A DNA stretch of 64,000 nucleotides from Sedimentitalea sp041224545 (GTDB lineage Bacteria > Pseudomonadota > Alphaproteobacteria > Rhodobacterales > Rhodobacteraceae): positions 17,807-81,806 of the forward strand of contig NZ_JBGFGP010000178.1 of NCBI RefSeq assembly GCF_041224545.1. Direction: 5' to 3'. Under the pieces are notes generated by a model. That model searched no databases and was not told the origin of the DNA. It worked only from the letters and a program-made list of their open reading frames with translations. Shown piece by piece: positions 44,392 through 53,107 of this stretch. Both the position numbers and the translations under genes were made by a program. Positions within the stretch are counted from its first letter, which is position 1. Every line of letters begins with the position of its first letter.

Positions 44392-44610
44392 ATGGCGACC
44401 ACACCGTTCACGGTCTTTTCCTGCAGCTGCGGGAAGGTGCGTGGGCGGATCAGTCCCGTCCGCGCGAGGAGCGGTACACATCTGATATGCCATTGTCGCG
44501 ATTGCGGGGCGGCGGCGCACTCTACGACTGGCAGATATCTGACCCGAGCCTATCCCGGCCCCATGGCGAGAGGCATGGGGATCCCCCGAAAGGGCGGGAA
44601 ATCGGCATAG
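44392..44610 (+). pseudogene. Truncated N-terminal fragment of a Cys-rich (GFA/DUF6151-like) protein
   Basis: The first about 45 residues look like the N-terminus of a zinc-binding GFA- or DUF6151-type protein: FSCSCGKVRGRI then ICHCRDCGAAA supplies C-x-C and C-x-C-x2-C ligands. After about residue 45 the similarity pattern stops and the frame runs antisense into the 3' end of the convergent M15A-like gene, ending at 72 residues, much shorter than the family. The Shine-Dalgarno region is poor. I read it as a broken gene, though an expressed small Cys-rich protein cannot be excluded. Confidence 0.55.
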
Positions 44611-45203
44611 CGCCTCTGGCGTTCTGCCGTCGTTTCTTCCGGTTCCTGGCCCGCCCGCAACAGACTGCCCCGTGGCGCGATGTAGCTGTCGATCCGTCGC
44701 AACGGAACGGGCCGCCAGACGAGGTTGAAGGCGCAGAGCTTGGGAAAGAACCAGATTTCGGAATAGGCAAGGTGATCGTGCAACCACCATGCGAGGTCCC
44801 GCCAATCGCGACCGGCCTCGTATTGATCGGCAAACCATGGAATGACCACCGACGCCCCGGCGATGCGTTGATCCGCGGTGCCGCGATCCCATATGTGACA
44901 TTCCAGAGGGTTATCGTTGCGCGCGCAGTTCAGGTGGTTCCGGTTTCCGAAGCTGTTCAGCGTCGGCGAGCGATAGCCTGAGCGCACCGCAATCCGGCCA
45001 AAGGTCTCTTCCAGAGGGTCCATCAGCAACCGGCAGAAAGAGCGGCCGTTTTCAATCGCACGGTCCGGATTCTCAGGGATATTGCTCAACTGGTGGATGT
45101 TGGCGATTTCGGAATAGAGAAAATCGCGCATGAAAAAATATCGGGACAGTCGGACGCGCCCCAGAGTCTCAAGTCCGCGCATGCTGCCCGGAGGCCGCAT
45201 CAC
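44550..45203 (-). CDS. Hypothetical protein resembling peptidase M15A domain
   Basis: A 217-residue protein. The first half resembles the M15A/zinc D-Ala-D-Ala carboxypeptidase C-terminal fold: FFMRDFLYSEIANI, ENGRSFCRLLMDPLEETFG and VRSGYRSPTLN. The expected metal-site pattern S-x-H-x6-D is only loosely present (LECHIWDRGTADQ), so activity is doubtful. The second half (WLHDHLAYSEIWFFPKLCAF) has no recognised match. It overlaps the VOC gene by 4 bases upstream and the truncated fragment at its 3' end. Confidence 0.65.
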   Translation of the reverse strand: MMRPPGSMRGLETLGRVRLSRYFFMRDFLYSEIANIHQLSNIPENPDRAIENGRSFCRLLMDPLEETFGRIAVRSGYRSPTLNSFGNRNHLNCARNDNPLECHIWDRGTADQRIAGASVVIPWFADQYEAGRDWRDLAWWLHDHLAYSEIWFFPKLCAFNLVWRPVPLRRIDSYIAPRGSLLRAGQEPEETTAERQRRYADFPPFRGIPMPLAMGPG

Positions 45204-45634
45204 GCGTAGCCCAGCCAGCGAAACGACCCGTCCTCGGCGAGAGGTGCATAAGGGTTGAACGCCACCTCCCAGATGCAGCCATCCGGCGCCCGGAAATAAC
45301 CTATATGTCCGCCCCAGAACACGTCATGCGCGGATTTCAGGACGGTTGCGCCGGCGCGTTCCGCGGTGTCGATCAATTCGGCGACCTGCGCCTTGTCCCG
45401 CACGTTATAGGCCAGTGTCATCGCCCCGTGCCCGAGCGCCTCGACCGACAGCCCCATGTCCCGCGCGAGATCCGCGAGAGGATAGAGACCGAGGGTCTGG
45501 CCGATGAGATCAAAGGCGATCACCCCTTCCTCCCCCGGGACCCTTTGCCATCCGAGCGCCTCGTAGAACGCTGCGGCTGCTTCGATGTCGGCAACGCCCA
45601 AGGTCACAAGACTGATTCGTTGTTCCATGATCAT
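45200..45634 (-). CDS. VOC-family (glyoxalase/bleomycin resistance fold) protein
   Basis: A 144-residue protein with two beta-alpha-beta-beta-beta modules: LVTLGVADIEAAAAFYEALG, ending with GYFRAPDGCIWEVAFNPY, whose Glu (WEVAFNP) is the usual metal ligand. Possible metal-dependent isomerase, dioxygenase or binding protein of unknown substrate. Co-transcribed with the M15A-like gene through an ATGA overlap. Confidence 0.85.
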   Translation of the reverse strand: MIMEQRISLVTLGVADIEAAAAFYEALGWQRVPGEEGVIAFDLIGQTLGLYPLADLARDMGLSVEALGHGAMTLAYNVRDKAQVAELIDTAERAGATVLKSAHDVFWGGHIGYFRAPDGCIWEVAFNPYAPLAEDGSFRWLGYA

Positions 45635-45710
45635 ATCCTTTGCTCCTGTTGGAAATCAGCTGTGATCCCCGCCCGCTCCGGCGGCATCAGAAGCCCGACG
45701 AACGGGCGCA

Positions 45711-46463
45711 TCATCCAGCACCGTTCAGGATGTCGGCCACTGCCGTTTCGATCAGCCCAAGGCAGGTTTCGTCGGAAAAACGGTGGTCCGCATCCTTGAC
45801 CAGCGTCAGCCGCATATCCGGACATTGTGCATGATCCAGCAGGCGCAGGGCGGTCTCGGTGCTGACCGCCGTGTCATTGGTGCCCTGCAGACTGCGCACG
45901 GGAAACGGCAAGGACAATGGCGCGCGCAGGACCAGCCGTTTGCGGCCATCCTCGATCATGCGTTTGCTGATGATGTAGGGTTCCATGTAATCCGACGGCA
46001 GTTCGACATGGCCGACGGTCTCCAGCGCCTGTTTCTGTGCATCCGTAAAGTTCGCCCAATAGCCATCCTCGGTAAAATCGGGCGCGGCGGCGATGGTGAC
46101 GAGGCCCGCAATGCGGTCTGGAATCGCCCGCGACAGCAACAGCGCCTGCCACCCGCCCATCGACGATCCGACAATCACCAGCGGGCCCTCGGTCAGCGCA
46201 GTGACGGCGGCCAGCGCGTCCTCGGCCCAATCGCCGATACAGCCATCTTCAAAGCGCCCGCTGCTTTCTCCGTGACCGGAATAGTCGAACCGCAGGAACG
46301 CCTGCCCGCGTTTTCTCGCCCAGGCTTCGAGGTGCACGGCCTTGGTGCCTTCCATGTCGGATTTCAGCCCGCCCAGGAACACGATGCAGGGCGCTTTTCC
46401 GTCGCTCTTGTGATAGGCGATGCGCCGGTTCTGCGGAGTTTCAAGAAAGGATGGCTCGTGCAT
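45711..46463 (-). CDS. Alpha/beta hydrolase
   Basis: A 250-residue serine hydrolase similar to ABHD10/BAAT-type esterases. Nucleophile motif is IVGSSMGGWQALL; the oxyanion segment is FLGGLKSDMEG and the catalytic His is in VKDADHRFSD. ATG 46463 has GGAGGACAC upstream. No signal peptide. Substrate unknown; related proteins cleave acyl-thioesters or glucuronide esters. Confidence 0.88.
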   Translation of the reverse strand: MHEPSFLETPQNRRIAYHKSDGKAPCIVFLGGLKSDMEGTKAVHLEAWARKRGQAFLRFDYSGHGESSGRFEDGCIGDWAEDALAAVTALTEGPLVIVGSSMGGWQALLLSRAIPDRIAGLVTIAAAPDFTEDGYWANFTDAQKQALETVGHVELPSDYMEPYIISKRMIEDGRKRLVLRAPLSLPFPVRSLQGTNDTAVSTETALRLLDHAQCPDMRLTLVKDADHRFSDETCLGLIETAVADILNGAG

Positions 46464-46618
46464 GTGTCCTCCGGGATTTTCACAGATCATGCACCACCCG
46501 GCAGCGGCTGCAACTGCCGAATTGAGCAAGGCCCCGCCGTCGCGGCCGACCTCATCGCAAGCGGCTTGTGGGACGGTCACGGAATACGTAATGCGTGCCC
46601 AATCATCAAGGATTGCCC

Positions 46619-47638
46619 ATGTTCAGGATCATTCGCCTCATCCCCATCCTGTTTTGCCTGTTGGCCGTCACGCTGGCGACAGTCTGGGGCTGCCTGGCGC
46701 TCTGGTATCACGGCCCGCTGACCGAACAGAACAAGCTGTTCGCGATTGCAGGATTCGCGGTATTTGGCCTGATCGTCGCCATTGCGCTCTTTACCCGGCG
46801 CAGGATTGGCGCGCTTGGCCTCTTCGGGCTTGGGCTGGCGGCACTCTTGTTCTGGTGGAATGGCATTGCCCCACCCACCGAGCGAAATTGGTCGCCCGAC
46901 GTGGCGCGGCAGGTCACCGGCCGTATCGAGGGCGATATCCTGACCCTCGACAACCTGCGCAATTTCGACTGGACGGGGCCCGACGACGCGATCCCGCGTT
47001 GGGAAACCCGCAGTTATGATTTGAACGAGTTGCAAACGGTTGACATGTTCCTGTCTTACTGGGCGGGTCCGTTGATGGCGCATTTCATCGTCAGCTTTGG
47101 CTTTGCCGATGGCGAACAACTGGCATGGTCTGTCGAGGTCCGGCGCGAGGTCGGCGGCGCGTTTTCCCCTCTGGCGGACGCATTCAAATCCAACACTCTG
47201 GTAATCGTCGCAGCAGATGAGCGCGATGTCGTGGGTGTACGGTCAAATTTACGCAACGAAGATGTGCAACTCTTCCGCCTTGCCGCCGACCCGCAAGTGG
47301 CTCGCGCTCTGCTCACCGAATACGTGCGCGATGCCAATGCGCTCTCCCAACGGCCCGAGTTCTACAATTCCATCACCACGAATTGCACCACCGTCGTTGT
47401 GCGGATGATGCGCGCCATTGGCGATGGGCTGCCGCTGGATTGGCGCCTGCTGGCGAACGGCTACCTGCCCGATTACGCCTATGACCAACAGGCCCTGGAT
47501 ATGCGTTATTCGCTCTCCGACCTGCGCGCCCTGGGCCGGATTGACCGCCGCGCCAAGGCTCACGGGCTTGAACCCGGCTTCTCCGAGGCTATCCGGCGCG
47601 ACGTTCCGCAACCGCAACCCGGTCCGAGCGGATCATGA
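46619..47638 (+). CDS. DUF4105 membrane protein
   Basis: A 339-residue protein with two or three N-terminal hydrophobic helices (about 3-25, 38-56, 63-80) followed by a large periplasmic DUF4105 domain: DLNELQTVDMFLSYW, HFIVSFGFADG, FYNSITTNCTTVVVRMM, where Cys in TTNCTT is the conserved residue of this papain-like superfamily. Family members are predicted membrane-linked peptidases or amidases. ATG 46619 chosen for the hydrophobic start. Convergent with the DUF900 lipoprotein gene 6 bases away. Confidence 0.85.
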   Translation: MFRIIRLIPILFCLLAVTLATVWGCLALWYHGPLTEQNKLFAIAGFAVFGLIVAIALFTRRRIGALGLFGLGLAALLFWWNGIAPPTERNWSPDVARQVTGRIEGDILTLDNLRNFDWTGPDDAIPRWETRSYDLNELQTVDMFLSYWAGPLMAHFIVSFGFADGEQLAWSVEVRREVGGAFSPLADAFKSNTLVIVAADERDVVGVRSNLRNEDVQLFRLAADPQVARALLTEYVRDANALSQRPEFYNSITTNCTTVVVRMMRAIGDGLPLDWRLLANGYLPDYAYDQQALDMRYSLSDLRALGRIDRRAKAHGLEPGFSEAIRRDVPQPQPGPSGS

Positions 47639-47644
47639 TGCGGT

Positions 47645-48754
47645 TCAATCCGGAACGAGCACCTGCATCACCGGAACATCGTTCAGCACCTCGACCAGTG
47701 TCGGAGGCTTCACCTTGGTATCGAAATTGTCTTTTTCCAGGCTCGACCCGATCAGTTGAACCACTTCCGGAGAGCCTGCAAACTTGGAATGCGTGCCCGA
47801 TGCGGAATCGTCAATCTCGCTGAGGTCGATGACCGTAACGCCGAGAGCAGAGAGTTCGGCGGCATCCGTTTCGCCCACGCGGTCCACCCCGCCCGAGATC
47901 CGTCGCGATACCATCAATGCCCTGTCATCGCGCGACACGAACACAAAGACATTCCCCGTCTTTCCCCGTATGCGGCGCAACTGCGTCTTGAACAGATCAA
48001 GATCGATATCCGGCGCCGCGAACATGATATTGTTGACACCCGTGAACGACCAGGGGGTGTTCGAGACCGTGGCTTCGACCAATGCTTCGACGGTAAGCAG
48101 GGAACCCATGGAATGCGCGAACAGATCGACGCCATTGGCCCGCGTTGCCCGCATCATCCGGGCCGTGTTCAGCAATTGTGGCCGTGCCGCGAGCGCACTG
48201 TTCAGGTCGTAGACATAGTGTGATGCCTTGCCCGCCGAAGCCCAGGAGAACAACACCGGTACACCGGAGAAATTCGTGTCCTCGACGAATTGCGCGATGC
48301 GAAGGACCGAATCGGTAAAGGTGTTGTTGTAGCCGTGCACGAATAGGAGGATATCGCGATCCTCAGGAGCCCTTGTTGCAAGTTCGGCATTGATCCCCGC
48401 CACGAACGCGTTCGAGTTCCCATAGACTGCAGGCTCGATCACCGCAAACTCTGTCCGAGGGTCCGGGGGCAGCCGTTTCGGCCGCTCGATCATGCCCGGC
48501 TTGTGGGTCGGAGGGATCGATACGACAACCGAGGACAGACCCAGATCGGGTGCCCGCTCGCCGGAATAAAACACCCCGATCGCTTCCGTGGCTTCGCGCG
48601 TTGTCGCGATAAAGATCTTCTGCCTGCTGGCTTCGGTGACGGCGCGGGCCGGTGCAGACGCGTTGTCGATGCCGATCAGATCCGGGGGACGCGTGCAGGA
48701 CAACAACCCGATGCACAAAAGCAGGGCTGCTAGCGCGCGAATGGTGGCGATCAT
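47645..48754 (-). CDS. DUF900-type alpha/beta hydrolase, predicted lipoprotein
   Basis: A 369-residue protein with a lipoprotein signal (LLLCIGLLSC, lipidated Cys near residue 18). The hydrolase domain has the family motifs FVHGYNNTFTDSV, VLFSWASAGK, DLFAHSMGSLLTVEAL (nucleophile Ser) and a C-terminal GTHSKFAGSPEV holding the probable catalytic His. Likely a periplasmic or outer-membrane-anchored esterase of unknown substrate. ATG 48754 begins the signal peptide. Confidence 0.87.
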   Translation of the reverse strand: MIATIRALAALLLCIGLLSCTRPPDLIGIDNASAPARAVTEASRQKIFIATTREATEAIGVFYSGERAPDLGLSSVVVSIPPTHKPGMIERPKRLPPDPRTEFAVIEPAVYGNSNAFVAGINAELATRAPEDRDILLFVHGYNNTFTDSVLRIAQFVEDTNFSGVPVLFSWASAGKASHYVYDLNSALAARPQLLNTARMMRATRANGVDLFAHSMGSLLTVEALVEATVSNTPWSFTGVNNIMFAAPDIDLDLFKTQLRRIRGKTGNVFVFVSRDDRALMVSRRISGGVDRVGETDAAELSALGVTVIDLSEIDDSASGTHSKFAGSPEVVQLIGSSLEKDNFDTKVKPPTLVEVLNDVPVMQVLVPD

Positions 48755-48966
48755 GGTGCAATTCTCCGGGTCTGGTCCTGAGCGGCCCGCTCCGTTTCGA
48801 CCGCGAGCCATTGGGCGCGAATTATCACGGGGCGCCGCCGGACTGACAAGTCCCGATCTGGTGCAATAGACGGTTGACTTGATACAGAACGCGGCCCAAA
48901 CAGGCGCCCGCAGACATAACCCGCAACCGGGCGTTCAGTGGGCGCCAAACCGACGAGGAGGCCCAG

Positions 48967-50913
48967 ATGGCCCAAATCTCCCTCACCCTTCCCGATGGCA
49001 ATGCACGATCCTATGACGCCGGCATCACGGCGGCGCAGGTCGCGGCCGATATCTCCACCTCGCTCGCCAAAAAGGCCATCAGCGCCACGGTCAATGGCCG
49101 GCATTGGGACCTTGCCTGGCCCATCGACGCCGATGCCGATATCGCAATTCACACGATGAAGGACGAGGCGCAGGCCAACGAGCTGATTCGCCATGACCTC
49201 GCTCACATCATGGCGCGCGCCGTGCAGGAAATCTGGCCCGATACCAAGGTCACGATCGGCCCGGTGATCGACAATGGCTGGTACTACGATTTTGATCGCG
49301 AGGATCCGTTCACCCCTGAAGATCTCGGGCTGATCGAAAAGAAGATGAAAGAGATCATCAACAAACGCGACCCCGTGGCCACAGAGGTCTGGGAGCGCGA
49401 GCGCGCGATCAAGCACTACACCGACAACAACGAACCCTACAAGGTCGAGCTGATCGAGGCGATTCCGGGCGACGAACCCCTGCGCATGTATTGGCATGGG
49501 GATTGGCAGGATCTGTGTCGTGGGCCACACCTGCAACATACCGGGCAGGTCCCGGGTGACGCATTCAAGCTGATGTCGATCGCGGGTGCCTATTGGCGCG
49601 GCGACAGCGACCGCGCGATGTTGCAGCGCATTTACGGCGTCGCCTTTCAGAACAAGGAAAAGCTGAAGGCACATCTCACCATGCTGGAAGAGGCGGCCAA
49701 GCGCGATCATCGCAAGCTGGGTCGCGAGATGGACCTGTTTCACATGCAGGAAGAGGCGCCGGGCCAGATTTTCTGGCATCCCAACGGCTGGACCGTCTAT
49801 ACCACGCTGCAAGACTATATGCGCCGCAAACAGCGCGCCGGCGGCTATGTCGAGGTCAACACCCCGCAAGTGGTGGATCGCAAGCTGTGGGAAGCGTCGG
49901 GACACTGGGACAAGTATCAGGAGCACATGTTCATCGTCGAAGTCGACGAGGAGCACGCGCGCGAAAAATCGGTGAATGCGCTCAAGCCGATGAACTGCCC
50001 CTGTCATGTTCAGATCTTCAATCAGGGCCTGAAATCCTATCGTGACCTGCCGTTGCGCATGGCCGAATTCGGCAGTTGCAACCGGTACGAGCCTTCGGGC
50101 GCACTGCACGGCATCATGCGGGTGCGCGGGTTCACGCAGGACGACGGACATATCTTCTGCCGCGAGGATCAGATCGAGTCCGAGACTGCCGAATTCATCC
50201 GTTTTCTCAGCGAGATTTACAGGGACATCGGTTTCGAGAAGTTCAGCGTGAAATTCTCGGACCGTCCGGAGACGCGTTCCGGATCGGATGAGGTATGGGA
50301 CAAGGCCGAGGCGGCGCTGCTGTCAGCCACCCGTGCTGCCGGTATCGAACCCGAGCTGAATCCCGGCGAAGGTGCGTTTTATGGACCCAAACTGGAATTC
50401 GTGCTGACCGATGCGATCGGGCGCGATTGGCAATGCGGCACCCATCAGGTGGATTTTGTCCTGCCGGAACGGTTGGACGCGACCTATATCGGCGCCGACG
50501 GGGCCAAGCATCGACCGGTCATGCTGCACCGCGCAACCCTGGGCAGCTTCGAACGCTTCATCGGAATCCTGATCGAAGAACATGCGGGCAAGCTGCCCTT
50601 CTGGCTGGCACCGCGCCAGGTCGTCGTGGCCTCGATCACCTCCGAGGCTGACGACTACGTGCATGATGTCGTCGCCGAACTGCGAAGAGTCGGCGTGCGC
50701 GCAGAACCGGATACGCGCAACGAAAAGATCAATTACAAGGTGCGTGAACACTCGGTCGGCAAGGTCCCGGTGATCCTTGCCGTCGGTGGCCGAGAGATCG
50801 AAGAGCGGACCGTATCCGTGCGCCGCCTTGGCGAAAAGCAAACCAGCGTTCAGGCGCTGGCAGATGTTACAACCGCCCTGTCGCGCGAAGCGACGCCACC
50901 GGATCTTTTGTAA
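48967..50913 (+). CDS. thrS: Threonyl-tRNA synthetase
   Basis: A 648-residue class II synthetase with N-terminal TGS domain (about 1-60), the editing domain (HDLAHIMARAVQEIWPD includes the HxxxH zinc-like pair), catalytic core with NCPCHVQIF (zinc Cys), motif 2 RMAEFGSCNRYEPSGALHG, motif 3 RHRPVMLHRATLGSFERF-like end, and the anticodon-binding domain. GAGGAG lies before ATG. No T-box leader is visible. Confidence 0.98.
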   Translation: MAQISLTLPDGNARSYDAGITAAQVAADISTSLAKKAISATVNGRHWDLAWPIDADADIAIHTMKDEAQANELIRHDLAHIMARAVQEIWPDTKVTIGPVIDNGWYYDFDREDPFTPEDLGLIEKKMKEIINKRDPVATEVWERERAIKHYTDNNEPYKVELIEAIPGDEPLRMYWHGDWQDLCRGPHLQHTGQVPGDAFKLMSIAGAYWRGDSDRAMLQRIYGVAFQNKEKLKAHLTMLEEAAKRDHRKLGREMDLFHMQEEAPGQIFWHPNGWTVYTTLQDYMRRKQRAGGYVEVNTPQVVDRKLWEASGHWDKYQEHMFIVEVDEEHAREKSVNALKPMNCPCHVQIFNQGLKSYRDLPLRMAEFGSCNRYEPSGALHGIMRVRGFTQDDGHIFCREDQIESETAEFIRFLSEIYRDIGFEKFSVKFSDRPETRSGSDEVWDKAEAALLSATRAAGIEPELNPGEGAFYGPKLEFVLTDAIGRDWQCGTHQVDFVLPERLDATYIGADGAKHRPVMLHRATLGSFERFIGILIEEHAGKLPFWLAPRQVVVASITSEADDYVHDVVAELRRVGVRAEPDTRNEKINYKVREHSVGKVPVILAVGGREIEERTVSVRRLGEKQTSVQALADVTTALSREATPPDLL

Positions 50914-50934
50914 TAATCGCGCCGCACACGAAAC

Positions 50935-50962
50935 AATCCGGCCCTGAAGCGCGGGCCGGATT
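50935..50962 (+). terminator. Hairpin downstream of thrS
   Basis: AATCCGGCCC (50935-50944) pairs perfectly with GGGCCGGATT (50953-50962). The stem is strong but is followed by GAAACATTTG rather than a pure T-run, so termination may be partial. It separates thrS from the bufferin cluster. Confidence 0.6.
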
Positions 50963-51131
50963 GAAACATTTGACAAATATCTCCTTATTTTGGACCTTTG
51001 CGCCGCCGTTCGTCGTAACACGGCCTGACGGGGACGTGAGACACGGGCTCGTGAGTTCACGCGGCCCGGCAGATCACATATCTTTTTTCATCACAGATCG
51101 AAGATGTTGAACAATTCGAGGGAGACCAACC

Positions 51132-51434
51132 ATGTCCAACACCGCAAAGACACTGGCCGTTGCAGGCGCCGTTGCTGCTGCGCTGGCCGCCACCACCAAC
51201 GCCGCCAGCGCACAGGCCAAGGAAAAATGCTATGGCATCGCGCTGGCCGGTCAGAATGACTGTGCCGCGGGTCCGGGCACCACATGTGCCGGAACCTCGA
51301 CCGTTGATTACCAGGGCAACGCGTGGACGCTTGTTGACGCCGGCACCTGCGAAGACATGGAGCTGCCGGCAATGGCAGACGGCACCCCGCGCCAGGGGTC
51401 GCTCGAAGCGCTGACCCGCGACCTGCCGGCATAA
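51132..51434 (+). CDS. bufA1: Bufferin-type RiPP precursor (DUF2282, BufA1-like)
   Basis: A 100-residue precursor with an unusually long leader: a Sec-type signal peptide (about 1-29, ending ASAQA) followed by a mature part with four cysteines, C33 (KEKCYG), C44, C52 and C73. Known: DUF2282 bufferins are copper-sequestering periplasmic peptides in which MNIO enzymes turn Cys into thiooxazole. Here the precursor, MNIO enzyme, partner and DoxX protein are in order. GAGGGAGA precedes the ATG. Confidence 0.9.
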   Translation: MSNTAKTLAVAGAVAAALAATTNAASAQAKEKCYGIALAGQNDCAAGPGTTCAGTSTVDYQGNAWTLVDAGTCEDMELPAMADGTPRQGSLEALTRDLPA

Positions 51435-51448
51435 GCCATACAACCGGG

Positions 51449-51466
51449 CGGGCCGTCACCGGCCCG
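51449..51466 (+). promoter_or_regulatory. Intercistronic hairpin between bufA and bufB
   Basis: CGGGCCG (51449-51455) pairs with CGGCCCG (51460-51466) around TCAC, 14 bases after the precursor stop and 24 before the enzyme start. Followed by TCCTGTCG, not a T-run. It may cap the abundant precursor mRNA and reduce read-through into the enzyme genes. Confidence 0.55.
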
Positions 51467-51490
51467 TCCTGTCGACGGGAAAGCACCGCC

Positions 51491-52348
51491 ATGCTGGATG
51501 CCTCAGTCAAAGCCGGATCGCTGCCAGCGGGTGCCGGAGTCGGCTACAAACCGCAACATTTCACAGACATCACCGACGCTCCCGGTCCGGTCGAGTGGCT
51601 CGAGATCCACGCCGAGAACTACATGGGAGACGGCGGCCGCCCCCTCGCACAATTGCGCGCGCTGGCCGAACGATTTCCGATCTCGGTTCATGGTGTCGGT
51701 CTCTCGATTGGCGGCGAGGCACCGCTGGATACAGATCACCTCGGGCGGCTTAAGCACCTGTTGGGCTGGTTGGAACCGGCGAGCTTTTCCGAGCATCTCG
51801 CCTGGTCCACGCATGGGGCCGAGTTCCTGAATGACCTGCTCCCCCTGCCCTATACCAATACCACGCTCGCCCGCGTCGCCGCGCATATCGATCAGGTACA
51901 GACCACCCTTGGCCGTCGGATGCTGCTTGAGAACCCCTCAAGTTACCTTGCTTTTGCCGAAAGCACCTGGTCCGAACCCGAGTTCCTTGCCGAACTGGTG
52001 CGGCGCACGGGCTGCGGTCTGCTTCTCGATGTGAACAACGTCTTCATTTCCGCCACCAATCTGAAAACCGCTCCGCAGGACTATATCGATGCCTTCGCCC
52101 TCACCGAGGTAGGAGAAATCCATGTGGGCGGCCACGATGAAGACGCCGACGAATACGGCGCGCCGCTGTTGATCGACAGCCACGGCAAACCTGTTGTCGA
52201 TCCGGTCTGGGCGCTGCTGGATCATGCGCTGATGCGCGCGGGACCGCTTCCCGTGCTGGTCGAATGGGACAATGACGTGCCGGACTGGCCCGTTCTGCGC
52301 GATGAAGCCGCGCGGGCCGCCGCCTTACTCAGCCGGGTCGCCGCGTGA
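51491..52348 (+). CDS. bufB: MNIO-family enzyme BufB (DUF692)
   Basis: A 285-residue TIM-barrel enzyme of the multinuclear non-heme iron oxidative family. Family features visible: GVGYKPQHF at the start, EIHAENYMGDGG, SVHGVGLSIGG (metal His), SEHLAWS (metal His), LLLDVNNVFISA and the HVGGHDED/LVEWDNDVP metal-ligand segments. It would oxidise precursor cysteines to heterocycles. Its stop overlaps bufC by 4 bases. Confidence 0.93.
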   Translation: MLDASVKAGSLPAGAGVGYKPQHFTDITDAPGPVEWLEIHAENYMGDGGRPLAQLRALAERFPISVHGVGLSIGGEAPLDTDHLGRLKHLLGWLEPASFSEHLAWSTHGAEFLNDLLPLPYTNTTLARVAAHIDQVQTTLGRRMLLENPSSYLAFAESTWSEPEFLAELVRRTGCGLLLDVNNVFISATNLKTAPQDYIDAFALTEVGEIHVGGHDEDADEYGAPLLIDSHGKPVVDPVWALLDHALMRAGPLPVLVEWDNDVPDWPVLRDEAARAAALLSRVAA

Positions 52349-53103
52349 CCACCGTGTCGCAATCCCTGTTCCGCCAGGCATTGCTTGCGCCCGACCGCGC
52401 CGCGCCGGACGGATTGCGTGACAGCGACGGGCACCCGGCAGGAGCGCGCTTTGACGTCTATCGCAACAACGTGGTCGTTTCACTGGTCGAGGCGTTGCAC
52501 GCCGGTTTTCCCGTTCTCGCCAAGCTGCTCGGCAAGGACAACATGGATGGCATGGCGCGCATGTTCGTGCGCGCGCATCCACCGACCTCGACGCTGATGA
52601 TGTTTTACGGCGAGGCCCTGCCGGATTTCATTGCGCGCCTGCCGCAGCTTTCGCATCTGGGTTATCTGCCCGACATCGCGCGACTGGAACTTGCTCTGCG
52701 CCATTCCTATCACGCCGCCGATGCCACGCCGATCGCATCCGAGTCGCTGGCTTCGCTGTCGGCAGAAACCTTGCTCGCGACACGGCTGACACTCACCCCG
52801 TCCGTCCGGCTCGTGCGGTCGCCCTGGCCGATCCACGACATCTGGCGATACAACACGCAGGCCGGCGCGCCCAAGCCGACACCGACCGCTCAGGACGTCC
52901 TCATAACACGCGCGGAATTTGATCCGTCGCCGGCATTGCTGCCACCGGGTGGCTATGCCTGGGTTCAGGCTCTCTTGCAGGGCCAGAGCATTGGCCAGGC
53001 CCTCGACATCGCGCATCAGGACGCCGCCGACTTCGACATGACCGGTCCGCTGACCCTGCTGCTGACCGGGAATGCAATCACATCACTGACAGACAAGGAC
53101 TGA
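52345..53103 (+). CDS. bufC: BufC/HvfC-type MNIO partner (DUF2063)
   Basis: A 252-residue protein with the DUF2063 N-terminal domain (FDVYRNNVVVSLVEALHAGF, RMFVRAHPPTSTLM, LGYLPDIARLELA) and a less conserved C-terminal domain. Such partners bind the precursor and dock with the MNIO enzyme; the DNA-binding annotation of the family is historical. Translationally coupled to bufB. Confidence 0.9.
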   Translation: MTTVSQSLFRQALLAPDRAAPDGLRDSDGHPAGARFDVYRNNVVVSLVEALHAGFPVLAKLLGKDNMDGMARMFVRAHPPTSTLMMFYGEALPDFIARLPQLSHLGYLPDIARLELALRHSYHAADATPIASESLASLSAETLLATRLTLTPSVRLVRSPWPIHDIWRYNTQAGAPKPTPTAQDVLITRAEFDPSPALLPPGGYAWVQALLQGQSIGQALDIAHQDAADFDMTGPLTLLLTGNAITSLTDKD

Positions 53104-53107
53104 GCCC

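Noticed and set aside
44400..48800. Genomic island with mobile element
   Set aside because: The genes are of accessory type, but no integrase, transposase, tRNA target or flanking direct repeat is visible.
48755..48966. T-box or attenuator before thrS
   Set aside because: No specifier stem or T-box-like conserved sequence, and T-boxes are not expected in alphaproteobacteria.
51015..51040. GTAACA with CGTGAG as an ECF-type (SigF-like) promoter before the bufferin cluster
   Set aside because: The -35-like GTAAC is present but the -10 element at 15-16 bases does not match CGAA/CGTC well; too weak to annotate.
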